From the NCBI GenBank assembly GCA_963847735.1, contig CAWKAV010000031.1:1-15666 (forward strand): DNA of 15,666 bases, read 5' to 3'. Source of the DNA: CAWKAV01 sp963847735 (lineage in GTDB: Bacteria > Desulfobacterota > Desulfuromonadia > Desulfuromonadales > BM103). Below are positions 8,247 to 14,607 of this stretch, piece after piece. The translations under genes were made by a program, and so were the position numbers. The notes under the pieces were generated by a model that made no database searches, was not told the DNA's origin, and worked only from the letters and a program-made list of their open reading frames with translations. The stretch's first letter is position 1, and every line of letters starts with the position of its first letter.

Positions 8247-8343
8247 CATCTTTTCAAGATGAAAGCCATGGATGGCCGTTTCACGGCAATGGGCAAAAAC
8301 CCCAAACTCAGAAAAAAGGCACTTACGGGCAATTTGCAATTGC
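8247..8343. repeat. Array of small hairpins in the gene-free gap 8086-8421
   Basis: Within 97 bases lie CATCTT-TTC-AAGATG (8247-8261), GCCAT-GG-ATGGC (8265-8276), GCCGT-TTC-ACGGC (8275-8287) and GCAATT-TGC-AATTGC (8329-8343), all perfect stems of 5-6 bp with 2-3 nt loops. A weaker TGGG/CCCA pair sits at 8290-8304. No gene with a credible start was found in 8086-8421. The cluster lies between the rightward operon and the convergent leftward genes. It may be a mobile-element end, a REP-like repeat or a structured transcript; I cannot decide. Confidence 0.6.
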
Positions 8344-8421
8344 GAAACCGAGCCGTTAATACTATGCAGATCAATTAATTCTCAGATTGCTCTATGCAAT
8401 GTGTCGGCAATAAGAGAATAA

Positions 8422-8937
8422 TCATGCAGACTCTTCATCTTCAACATCATCTTCATCCTCAATATCATCCTCATCCTCTTCAGCAAGCGGTTCGGCTTCT
8501 TTTTTTACCAGCATGATCGAGCAGGGCATCTTCCTGACCAGTTCATCGTTACTTTTGTTGAAAAAAAGGTCCTCCAGCCGTCCCTCTCCATGGGCAAGCA
8601 TGACCAAGAGGTCTATTTGTTCTGCCTTGATGGTTTTCAGGATCTCCGCGGTGGGCTCTCCTTCCCGGACCAGCTCCTTTATGGACATGCCTTTTTTCTT
8701 CTCCGATTCAACAAGCTCGGACAACTGTTTTTTGGTATCCGCAAGAATTCTTTGATACTCTTTTCCCAGCGCCAGGGTCCCCACGCTCCAACCCCTGAGG
8801 CTGAAAGGATTATAGATGGAATGAATGACATAGAGTTTCGCTTTGTATTTCTGGGCCAGTGAAACCCCATATTGAATGGCTTTTCTGGATGACTGGATCA
8901 TTCTGCTGACAACAAGAATACGTTTATATTCGTTCAT
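8422..8937 (-). CDS. Universal stress protein (UspA family) with acidic C-terminal tail
   Basis: This 171-aa cytoplasmic protein has the Usp fold. Strand 1 is YKRILVVSRM (4-13), strand 2 AKLYVIHSIY, then IDLLVMLAHGEGRLEDLFF (109-126) and the closing MPCSIMLVK (137-145). ATP-binding members carry a G-2x-G-9x-G-S/T motif after strand 4. Here the region reads HGEGRLEDLFFNKSND, so the second part is not canonical and nucleotide binding is doubtful. Residues 147-171 form an unusual tail of almost only Glu and Asp (EEDEDDIEDEDDVEDEE), which makes it longer than the typical 140-150 aa. AGGAGG precedes the ATG at 8937. It is the last gene of the minus-strand cluster and may share a transcript with the glycine-zipper lipoprotein upstream. 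Confidence 0.9.
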   Translation of the reverse strand: MNEYKRILVVSRMIQSSRKAIQYGVSLAQKYKAKLYVIHSIYNPFSLRGWSVGTLALGKEYQRILADTKKQLSELVESEKKKGMSIKELVREGEPTAEILKTIKAEQIDLLVMLAHGEGRLEDLFFNKSNDELVRKMPCSIMLVKKEAEPLAEEDEDDIEDEDDVEDEESA

Positions 8938-8998
8938 GATGTACCTCCTGTTTTGTTATGGGAAAGTGAAATGATATTAAAATTTTCCCCATTTGATT

Positions 8999-9606
8999 TC
9001 AGATCACCGTAAAGGTGAATTCCCTGGAATCCTTGGCGTTGTCGCTCTGGATTTCGCTTTTGACAAGATATGTTCCCCTTGCGGCATCGGCTGGAAGATG
9101 CAGAGGAATTGAGGAACTATAGGTGCCGTCGGCACGGGTCACCCGGACTTCCGGATTGCCGACCAATTGTACCGTTATGGGTGATCATCCTGGTTTCCGT
9201 GATGCTTGTCTGCACATTTGGCGGACGGATTAAGAATCGCATAGGTCATTTTGAGCTCAACGGTTTGACCCGGGTAAACAGTGTTCGGTACTGAGGATAC
9301 ATCTTCAAGGGTAAGAACGGTGCCGTAGTCTGGTTTGTAGTTGTATGTCTCTTGGGTTTGTTCGCGGCTTTTCTTCTGGTCATAAGCATAATGACCGATG
9401 GCACCGCCCACCAGGGCGCCTGCCAGGGCACCGATCACTGTACTTTGGGTGTCTTTCCCAATTAATGCCCCTGCAACCGCACCTGTAGCCGCGCCAACAC
9501 CGGCGCCGGTTGTTGCTCCCTTATGTTCAGACATGGTTTCGCAACCAGACAGCAGCGACATGCAAAAAAGCAGCAACATTCCTTTTATCATTAAATTACG
9601 TGCCAT
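8999..9606 (-). pseudogene. Glycine-zipper lipoprotein, two frameshifts
   Basis: The start is ATG 9606 with AGGAGG upstream. Residues 1-21 are a lipoprotein signal with lipobox LLSGC (Cys22). Two Gly/Ala-rich stretches follow (about 31-50 and 57-72, e.g. GAVAGALIG, ALAGALVGGAIGHYAYD), typical of glycine-zipper membrane-associated proteins. A C-terminal beta-rich domain begins at TVYPGQTVELKMTYAILNPS. The frame then breaks: removing one T at 9206-9207 gives SITETRMITHNG, and removing T9170 gives QLVGNPEVRVTRADGTYSSS, running on to FTFTVI and a stop at 8999-9001. The restored protein is 201 aa. As written, the first frame ends at 9175. The function is unknown; an outer-membrane location is likely. 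Both breaks are single extra bases close together. Confidence 0.8.
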
Positions 9607-9792
9607 AATTTTTTCCTCCTGTTCTTAATTGGTTTGAGGAAAACAAACACCGATGGTTTTCCAGATTAATTTTCACTCAAATCCTGAATGTATCCACGAT
9701 TAAACCTGCCCCTGACGCAATCAACTGATATCGGATACCACTCGCAAAAAACGATTACCCGCGGGCGCCTCCACCGGTTCGTTATCCTAAGC

Positions 9793-11148
9793 CTATTCAT
9801 TCTTTTCCTCTTTCCTAGTGCACAAGGCAGGTTCGGAGTCGAGCGTTTGGCGTAGATGCATCAGCCGCCTCTCGATCCTCGCGCGATCATGCGCGGACTC
9901 GATGGTGCGATCGGCCAGCTCGGCAATCCATTGTACCTGTTCATTGAGGGCCTTCCTGCGGAGTGGGCTGACCGTCAGACTGGCGATATTTTCAAAAGCG
10001 CTGAGCATGCGCGCCATGACGGCAACATTGCCTTCAGCGCTCCTCCGGATCTGATCGAACGATACTGCCAGCATACGATCAAAAGTTGGGGAAACAGTGA
10101 TCACACGCAGTTCATCTTCCTCATAGCGGCGTGAAGAAGGGAATTGACGGGAGGCCAGCCGTGCCATAATCGCTGCCAGGTAATCTACACACATCACAGC
10201 CGTCGAGGTGTCATTGACACCGGGCGAAAGTGCTTTCAACGCGATATCAACAATCTGTCTGATACCGAATGCAGGGTCTTGATCAATCGTGCGATAGCTG
10301 CTGATGCTGTAAGACGAATTAACAGCAGCGATCGTCTCCTGATCCAGCGGGTCCTCCAGGGCGAGTGCGGCCAGCGCGGTCTTTTCAACAATAAAATCGC
10401 CGATGCCGCGCTCCATGCGCAAAATAGTATTCCTGTCCCGTGCCAGGCGCAGGAGCCTATCACTATCCACGTTCTGAATGTAACCGCTCATCATTGCGGG
10501 CACCGGATGCCAGGTCAACTTTTCCAGGGACCGGAGCAACTGGTCCTTATCCTCATCTTCATCGGGTCCATGTCCCATTTTTTCGGGGAAAAGCCGATCA
10601 ATAACCGCTATGGTTTCCTCAGCGACCGAGGAGATGATCTTGGAAGCCTGAATCGAAGAAGCGATGTGATGAATAAAGAAAATGAGAACGCCAACGCTGC
10701 CGAGTGCCAGAACAAATGCGAAGAAAACCGCCAGGCCCGGAACAAATTCGACTTGGCCACTGCCGCGGATGGTGCGCAGCACGATGAGGCAATAAGAGAA
10801 TATGCCGGCGAAGACCCCGAGCGTGTACTGCGTAACGTGACTGCGCATGAAGTTCCGCAGGATGCGCGAGGTATATTGGCTCGAAGCCAGCGCCAGCGCC
10901 ACCAGGGTCATGGAGAACGTGACTCCCATAACGGTCATCATCGTACCGGCAATCGTAGACAACATATCGCGAGCGCCTGCCGCTCCGGCCCCAAACAGTC
11001 GCGGCCACTGGGCCAGCCACCGGTCGCTCCCGGCGGAGTCTGCTTCGACTAAAACTACCGCTAAGGCAATGCTGTAAGCGACTATCACCGAAGGCGCAAA
11101 CCAAAAGCTCGACCGGAGATTATCATAGAGTTGTTTAATCTTATACAT
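9793..11148 (-). CDS. DUF2254 predicted membrane protein
   Basis: This 451-aa inner-membrane protein has four hydrophobic segments in its first 160 residues (about 16-34, 66-88, 108-124 and 137-160), including the characteristic GVTFSMTLVALALASSQYTSRILRNF stretch split over positions 75-100. A long soluble C-terminal domain (about 165-451) follows, with AFGIRQIVDIALKALSPGVN (around residue 290-310) and NDTSTAVMCVDYL, the most conserved part of the family. Length and layout match DUF2254, whose function is unknown. The ATG at 11148 is preceded by GGTGGGTGACC, a weak ribosome-binding site. The next gene upstream is the F1-beta-like fragment 40 bases away. A 302-residue open frame on the opposite strand (10144-11052) is only its shadow. 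Confidence 0.9.
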   Translation of the reverse strand: MYKIKQLYDNLRSSFWFAPSVIVAYSIALAVVLVEADSAGSDRWLAQWPRLFGAGAAGARDMLSTIAGTMMTVMGVTFSMTLVALALASSQYTSRILRNFMRSHVTQYTLGVFAGIFSYCLIVLRTIRGSGQVEFVPGLAVFFAFVLALGSVGVLIFFIHHIASSIQASKIISSVAEETIAVIDRLFPEKMGHGPDEDEDKDQLLRSLEKLTWHPVPAMMSGYIQNVDSDRLLRLARDRNTILRMERGIGDFIVEKTALAALALEDPLDQETIAAVNSSYSISSYRTIDQDPAFGIRQIVDIALKALSPGVNDTSTAVMCVDYLAAIMARLASRQFPSSRRYEEDELRVITVSPTFDRMLAVSFDQIRRSAEGNVAVMARMLSAFENIASLTVSPLRRKALNEQVQWIAELADRTIESAHDRARIERRLMHLRQTLDSEPALCTRKEEKNE

Positions 11149-11188
11149 AGGTCACCCACCGATTGTGGGGTAAAAGAAGGGACGATGT

Positions 11189-11516
11189 TTATAGTTCATC
11201 TGTGCTTCCCGGCTCCTCGTGTGCCAACGACTCACTGACAGCAGAGACAAATATCCAACCACTGCCCCTGTGTAGGAGGCGGATTGATTCAGGCATCGAT
11301 TCAGTGATAGCAGCTATATCGCTCTCCAGCTCCGCGCCCAGCAATAAGTAAATGGGCGGGGCAATTTTCAAACCGCACCTTCACCACGCTGCCCTGAACA
11401 GAGACAACCACACCGGGATCGAAGAACATGTCTTGTTTTTCAAGTCGTCTTCCATGCAAATTCATCCATACTGATTTTGCCTCCGGCATAATTTTTTTTA
11501 AACTATCATGCGGCAT
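11189..11516 (-). pseudogene. Orphan fragment resembling the N-terminal barrel of F1-ATPase beta, frameshifted
   Basis: Two overlapping frames together make a protein of about 108 aa. The first (from ATG 11516) gives DPGVVVSVQGSVVKVRF; one base later the second gives PPIYLLLGAELESDIAAI and continues to the stop at 11189. These pieces match, in order and spacing, the start of F1-type beta subunits (VV.V.GSVVDVRF...LPPIY.LL), best the alternative 'N-ATPase' type. There is no Walker A, Walker B or any catalytic domain, and no other ATPase gene nearby. Beyond residue about 75 I recognise nothing. The ATG is four bases past the stop of the coiled-coil gene, suggesting translational coupling. One extra base near 11372 explains the break. 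It may be a genuine small domain protein or a remnant; the family call rests on about 30 residues. Confidence 0.45.
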
Positions 11517-11519
11517 GGC

Positions 11520-11810
11520 TCATTTAAACTTTGCTGCTGCGTCGTTAAAGGTACTCTTGACCTCGGCCCATGCCTTCTCAGCGCCTGCCTTGAGCTCTTC
11601 CCATGCCTCATCCCCGGCAGCCTTTAGCTCCTGCAGCTTCGCCCCGGCCGTATCCCGCTTCTGCTGCAAGGCTTCGATTCTTGCATAGTACTCAACCTTC
11701 GCTTCGGCCTTGGCTGTGTCCGCTTTGGCTTTAAGCAGAGCGATCTGTGCGTTCCATTCCTTCATCTGGGCCTCGAGCTTTTCTTCGAACGCCCTGCGCT
11801 TGTCCGTCAT
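11520..11810 (-). CDS. Small coiled-coil protein, sll1863-like stress protein
   Basis: This protein has 96 aa and no signal peptide or membrane segment. Nearly the whole chain is charged alpha helix with heptad-like spacing: MTDKRRAFEEKLEAQMKEWN, ALLKAKADTAKAEAKVEYYA, then the family-typical DEAWEELKAGAEKAWAEVKS near residues 66-86 and a terminal AAAKFK. This pattern is that of the sll1863 family, short coiled-coil proteins linked to stress in cyanobacteria and widespread in proteobacteria; the molecular role is unknown. AAGGAG lies before the ATG. It is followed after three bases by the start of the F1-beta-like fragment and preceded by the DUF3185 gene, so co-transcription is likely. Confidence 0.8.
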   Translation of the reverse strand: MTDKRRAFEEKLEAQMKEWNAQIALLKAKADTAKAEAKVEYYARIEALQQKRDTAGAKLQELKAAGDEAWEELKAGAEKAWAEVKSTFNDAAAKFK

Positions 11811-11845
11811 GGCAATCTCCTTGTGGTTGAAATGTGTTACCGCCT

Positions 11846-12070
11846 TCAGGCATTCTTCTTCTTACCCATCATCAGCAACGCAATACCGCCAACAAGCGCA
11901 ATACCGCCCACGATTGGCGGCAATGGAAGTGTTCGCGTCTTCTCAGTCGACATCTGGATAGGGCCGATATCAACGACATTCTCGCGTGTCGTATAGCTGA
12001 TGCCCTGATAGGCGAAGGCCACGATTCCGATGGCGATGAGAATAATGGCTGCTATTGTGTATGTTTTCAT
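11846..12070 (-). CDS. DUF3185 family small membrane protein
   Basis: This 74-aa protein has two hydrophobic helices, about residues 5-22 (TIAAIILIAIGIVAFAYQGI) and 50-68 (LPPIVGGIALVGGIALLMMG). They flank a short loop with YTTRENVVDIGPIQMSTEKT, and the chain ends in the basic KKK. Size, loop and the IGIVAFAYQGISYTTRE motif match DUF3185, found in many Gram-negative bacteria, function unknown. AAAGGAG precedes the ATG at 12070. It lies in the run of small envelope genes, downstream of the Lmo0937-like gene and upstream of the coiled-coil gene. Confidence 0.85.
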   Translation of the reverse strand: MKTYTIAAIILIAIGIVAFAYQGISYTTRENVVDIGPIQMSTEKTRTLPLPPIVGGIALVGGIALLMMGKKKNA

Positions 12071-12116
12071 ATTGCTCCTTTTGGTATGAATTACCCTGAC
12101 TATTTTTCCCCGCAGG

Positions 12117-12266
12117 CTACGAAGCCCTGCGTCCCTGGATGACGTTGAGCAGCACTACGATAATCGCCAACACCAGCAGGATATGGATGAACCCTCCCAT
12201 GGTGTAACTGCTGACCAGTCCAAGCGCCCATAAAACCAACATTATTACTGCAATCGTCCACAACAT
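12117..12266 (-). CDS. Lmo0937-family small membrane protein
   Basis: This short gene of 49 codons has a strong GAAGGAGG site before the ATG at 12266. The product begins MLWTIAVIMLVLWALGLVSS, continues YTMGGFIHILLVLAIIVVLL and ends NVIQGRRAS: two transmembrane helices joined by a SYTMGG turn. This is the standard pattern of the Lmo0937 family (about 50 aa, function unknown, often beside stress genes). Its stop is 46 bases from the DUF3185 start. Confidence 0.85.
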   Translation of the reverse strand: MLWTIAVIMLVLWALGLVSSYTMGGFIHILLVLAIIVVLLNVIQGRRAS

Positions 12267-12327
12267 GCGTTCCTCCTTCAAATGCGCTTAACGGAATTCA
12301 CGCCCTTAATTTGTTTGATTTTTTTCT

Positions 12328-12341
12328 GCGGTCCGGACCGC
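12328..12341. repeat. Perfect 14-bp palindrome in the intergenic gap
   Basis: GCGGTCCGGACCGC is fully self-complementary and sits between T-runs (TTTTTTTC before, CCTTTTTG after, on the plus strand). It lies between the duplicated lipoprotein gene and the Lmo0937-like gene, both leftward. The T-run lies on the wrong side for a leftward terminator, so it is either an operator or a rightward/antisense terminator with a very short stem. Confidence 0.45.
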
Positions 12342-12433
12342 ATCCTTTTTGTCATCTGTGAAGTTTGCCAGTATAAATTTACATCAGCAGAGGAAACGTC
12401 TGAATTTCAGAAATGCCGATTTGCTGAAAAATT

Positions 12434-13009
12434 CTAGCGGTACCTGTTCATATCCGTTTCCAGGAGATCAAGCCGCCGGGAAATATCTGTTCTCTCTTCG
12501 TACGTAGAGTATTTGCCTTCTTCCGTCATACGAAAATATTCGCGCCGGATGGAGTCCAGCCTGGCCTGGAATTCCTGCTCTTCCCTTGAAGACAGACGCC
12601 TGCTTATTCTGCCGTCATCAATTCTCCTCTGAAGTGCGACAATCCTGTCTCCATTCCTCGGCATTTCCATTCCTTCAACCTTTGCAGGCCGGATAAGCGC
12701 CCTGTTAATCTCCTGGTCAAGCACGTCAAGTCTTCCATTCAGCATGTCCCATTCGTCCCGGTACACCGCTTTATCGCGCAGCATCGTGTAATCTGTTCGA
12801 ATACCCTTCAGCGTCGTCAGAAACATCTGGGTCTGGTCAGGGGTAAGAGTGCCGGTTTTCAGCCCATCCCCGATCTTCTCCTGGATTACAACCATCTTGC
12901 TCTCTGCGCTTCTTGCATAATCCGGCCATGTTTTAGGCATAGTGGCGCAGCCCGAAAACAGGGCTAAGCCGAGAACCGCTAATATCGACATCAAAATAAT
13001 TTTCACCAT
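12434..13009 (-). CDS. Lipoprotein with internally duplicated helical domain
   Basis: The protein has 191 aa. The signal ends in lipobox LFSGC (Cys21), so it is lipid-anchored. Behind a short linker are two copies of one helical unit. Residues 40-103 (VVIQEKIGDGLKTGTLTPDQ ... GRLDVLDQEINR) and 123-188 (IVALQRRIDDGRISRRLSSR ... RRLDLLETDMNR) align in the pattern I-x-x-L/I-Q-x-[KR]-I-x-D-G, then a YR/YS turn, then [RL]LD-[VL]L-[ED]. I do not recognise a named family. The ATG at 13009 has GAAGGAGGAG upstream, and the stop of the upstream gene is 18 bases away, so the two are probably one transcript. It may bind an envelope partner as a helical hairpin pair; this is a guess. Confidence 0.8.
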   Translation of the reverse strand: MVKIILMSILAVLGLALFSGCATMPKTWPDYARSAESKMVVIQEKIGDGLKTGTLTPDQTQMFLTTLKGIRTDYTMLRDKAVYRDEWDMLNGRLDVLDQEINRALIRPAKVEGMEMPRNGDRIVALQRRIDDGRISRRLSSREEQEFQARLDSIRREYFRMTEEGKYSTYEERTDISRRLDLLETDMNRYR

Positions 13010-13027
13010 TTCTCTCCTCCTTCACTT

Positions 13028-13432
13028 TCACTTTTGAAAATCTTCCCGGACTTTCATCATCTGGTGATCAGTCAATGTGTTGATGCATGATTCCAGGACC
13101 TCGACAAGTTCATGCAGCCAGTCGCCTGCTAAAATTTTTTTCAGCTCACTCTTTGCTTCAACAGACCCGAATAGCAATATTTTTTCCACATTGCGAACAG
13201 CCGAAACAACCTCTTCGGAGTAGATGTGGCGTTGGTCCGTAAATATTCTCCCACGGCGATCATGACCTGAAGCCATTGGAGATTCACCAGGGATTGTCGA
13301 ATGTATCCCGGCTATCAGTTCGGATTCCTTCTCAACACCTGGTCGGAAGACCCATGTTTCCTCATTCCTGGTTAAATTTGCCTTAATCACGGCTGTGCCA
13401 TGATCAGCCCTCAAAACCTCGGTCGTTTTCAT
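13028..13432 (-). CDS. Conserved-looking hypothetical protein
   Basis: This is a 134-aa soluble protein with no signal peptide. The first 70 residues are mixed beta (TAVIKANLTRNEETWVFRPG, RGRIFTDQRHIYSEEVV). The remainder is alpha/beta: AVRNVEKILLFGSVEAKSEL (about 81-100), then WLHELVEVLESCINTLTDHQ. The 'VEKILLFG..EAK.ELKK' stretch resembles the last domain of eRF1-like release-factor relatives, which appears in several bacterial stress or host-attachment families, but I cannot claim membership. The ribosome-binding site (CAGGGA) is modest. It is followed closely by the duplicated lipoprotein gene. The 70 bases before its start contain one copy of an intergenic repeat (13450-13504). Confidence 0.65.
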   Translation of the reverse strand: MKTTEVLRADHGTAVIKANLTRNEETWVFRPGVEKESELIAGIHSTIPGESPMASGHDRRGRIFTDQRHIYSEEVVSAVRNVEKILLFGSVEAKSELKKILAGDWLHELVEVLESCINTLTDHQMMKVREDFQK

Positions 13433-13449
13433 ATTTTTTCCCTGCCTGA

Positions 13450-13504
13450 AATGGCTTTCTCAGGCAATCAGCTGCCAGAGCCTACTACTTTAAGTAACAC
13501 TCAT
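13450..13504 (-). repeat. Intergenic repeat, copy 1
   Basis: This shares 44 of 53 aligned positions with 13809-13861 (one 2-nt gap). Common blocks, read on the plus strand, are AATGGCTTTCTC, ATCAGC and a TACTA-TTT-AGTAAC core ending TCAT. It lies just upstream of the leftward 134-aa gene, so it may be part of its promoter or 5' leader. Confidence 0.7.
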
Positions 13505-13527
13505 CTTATCTGCCTGTTCATCTGCTG

Positions 13528-13689
13528 TTATTTTGTGGCATCATTAATTTTATCTTTTGCCGTATCAAGTGCCTTATCTATCTCCTTACCGGTCTTTTCA
13601 GCCGTACCTTCTTTTTTACAACCGATTTGAACAAATGCGATCATCAGTAAAATAAAAAGAACAATACCTTTCTTAAATATCGATTTCAT
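13528..13689 (-). CDS. 53-aa putative lipoprotein
   Basis: I choose ATG 13689 (AAGGAGG seven bases before) over the longer in-frame reading from 13722. The product starts MKSIFKKGIVLFILLMIAFV, then QIGC (Cys24). The lipobox is slightly atypical, with Gln at -3. The short mature part KKEGTAEKTGKEIDKALDTA is a charged amphipathic helix, as in many tiny proteobacterial lipoproteins annotated only as hypothetical. The upstream region holds a second copy of the intergenic repeat (13809-13861). It is probably a periplasm-facing stress lipoprotein; no partner is known. Confidence 0.7.
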   Translation of the reverse strand: MKSIFKKGIVLFILLMIAFVQIGCKKEGTAEKTGKEIDKALDTAKDKINDATK

Positions 13690-13808
13690 CCAGCCCTCCT
13701 TATTGACCATTGAAATTAACAACTTAAACCTATGATATTCGCATAATCAGATGCCATTACAGTGTTCAAGGGATTATGAGCAGTGTGTTTGATTTTCCCC
13801 ATGTTGGT

Positions 13809-13861
13809 AATGGCTTTCTCTGTCTATCAGCCCGGAGCGTACTATTTTGAGTAACGTTCAT
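13809..13861 (-). repeat. Intergenic repeat, copy 2
   Basis: This is the partner of 13450-13504, in the same orientation, 120 bases upstream of the leftward 53-aa lipoprotein gene. Both copies lie in non-coding DNA in front of a minus-strand gene, with the 53-aa gene between them, which could reflect duplication of a gene plus leader or a shared regulatory RNA/DNA element. Confidence 0.7.
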
Positions 13862-13926
13862 ATATGCGGTCATCCGGTCCCCGCACCAGATAGCCGGAGA
13901 CCAAACGACGCTGAGCCGGTTTGCCG

Positions 13927-14238
13927 CTATTTGACCCGCATATCATTCTTGACCGAGGTCACTCCCTTGACGGTGCGGGCGACTTCGACCGCTTTGTCAA
14001 TGTCGGCTTGGGAATTGACAAAGCCGCTCAACTGCACCACGCCCTTGAACGTTTCAACGTTGATCTCGCTCGAATTGAGCGAATCGTCCTTGAAAATTTC
14101 CGCCTTTACCTTAGCGGTGATGACAGAATCGTCAACATACTCTCCGGTTCCCTCTTTCGTTGATGTCGAGGCGCAGCCGAAAAAAGATGTCAGCATAATG
14201 ACCAGTAAAAAGGGTACGAACAGATTGAACAGTTTCAT
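13927..14238 (-). CDS. BON-domain lipoprotein (OsmY-like)
   Basis: This 103-aa protein has a lipoprotein signal with lipobox FFGC (Cys22), then a short linker and one BON domain (about 36-103): DDSVITAKVKAEIFKDDSLN, INVETFKGVVQLSGFVNSQA, IDKAVEVARTVKGVTSVKND. The conserved V-x-L-x-G-x-V and final GV-x-x-V-x-N blocks are present. BON domains bind phospholipid surfaces; OsmY and DolP relatives protect the envelope under osmotic or membrane stress. With one domain and a lipid anchor this is the short outer-membrane/periplasmic form. AAGGAG lies nine bases before the ATG. It belongs to the envelope/stress cluster; its own promoter is not evident. Confidence 0.92.
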   Translation of the reverse strand: MKLFNLFVPFLLVIMLTSFFGCASTSTKEGTGEYVDDSVITAKVKAEIFKDDSLNSSEINVETFKGVVQLSGFVNSQADIDKAVEVARTVKGVTSVKNDMRVK

Positions 14239-14349
14239 AATAATGCTCCTTGTGTGTTACGTTTTTAATTTTTTTCTTCCCGCCACTTGCGATTGTTGTT
14301 TTCCCGTCTTCCGCACATGATTTTCAGGGATTGTGCGCAGCCCCTTGTA

Positions 14350-14505
14350 TTATATCCGGCCTAACAGCAGCAGGATGATCAGGATCACCACGATCAGGCC
14401 TATGCCGCCGCTCGGGTAGTAACCCCACTCGCGGCTGTGAGGCCAGGTGGGTAATGCACCAAACAACATCAGAATCAAAACGATGAGCAAAATTGTTCCG
14501 AGCAT
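14350..14505 (-). CDS. DUF3309-family mini membrane protein
   Basis: This 51-codon gene has GGAG upstream of the ATG at 14505. It encodes MLGTILLIVLILMLFGALPT, then WPHSREWGYYPSGGIGLIVV and ILIILLLLGRI. The order of helix 1, a W.HS..WGYYPSGG loop and helix 2 is diagnostic of DUF3309, about 50 aa, common in proteobacteria, function unknown. It stands 111 bases upstream of the BON lipoprotein in the same direction. Confidence 0.9.
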   Translation of the reverse strand: MLGTILLIVLILMLFGALPTWPHSREWGYYPSGGIGLIVVILIILLLLGRI

Positions 14506-14551
14506 GACGTTTCTCCTTTATATTGCAGTCCTGTGTTGCTAAGGTTCGCTA

Positions 14552-14583
14552 CCGGCCCTGGTTCAGTAGTGCGCCAGAGCCGG
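14552..14583 (-). repeat. Intergenic stem-loop between the ABM-like and DUF3309 genes
   Basis: On the minus strand CCGGCTCTGG pairs with CCAGGGCCGG (10 bp, one G-U pair) around a 12-nt loop. No T-run follows, so it is a weak terminator candidate at best; mRNA processing or attenuation are alternatives. Confidence 0.5.
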
Positions 14584-14607
14584 GGGATAGCGCAGCGATC
14601 TATTTTT

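Noticed and set aside
8160..8380. Minus-strand stretch open for about 70 codons in the hairpin gap
   Set aside because: There is no start codon with a ribosome-binding site in the upstream part, and the hairpins explain the sequence better. It is not listed as a gene, but is mentioned with the hairpin finding.
10144..11052. 302-residue open frame on the plus strand
   Set aside because: It lies entirely opposite the well-supported DUF2254 gene, has no ribosome-binding site and its translation shows no domain; it is an antisense shadow of GC-rich coding DNA.
11240..11290. Possible continuation of F1-beta similarity (PTQG) in a third frame
   Set aside because: It would need a shift in the opposite sense from all the other breaks and rests on four residues only.
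13464..13477. Sigma-54-like TGGCAGCTGATTGC on the minus strand
   Set aside because: The spacing is one base too short, and the motif is not kept in the second copy of the surrounding repeat.
13741..13756. Sigma-54-like site TGGCATCTGATTATGC on the minus strand before the 53-aa lipoprotein
   Set aside because: The GG-GC spacing is 11 instead of 10 bases, which normally abolishes function. It would fit only if one of the extra-base errors suspected in this window fell here.
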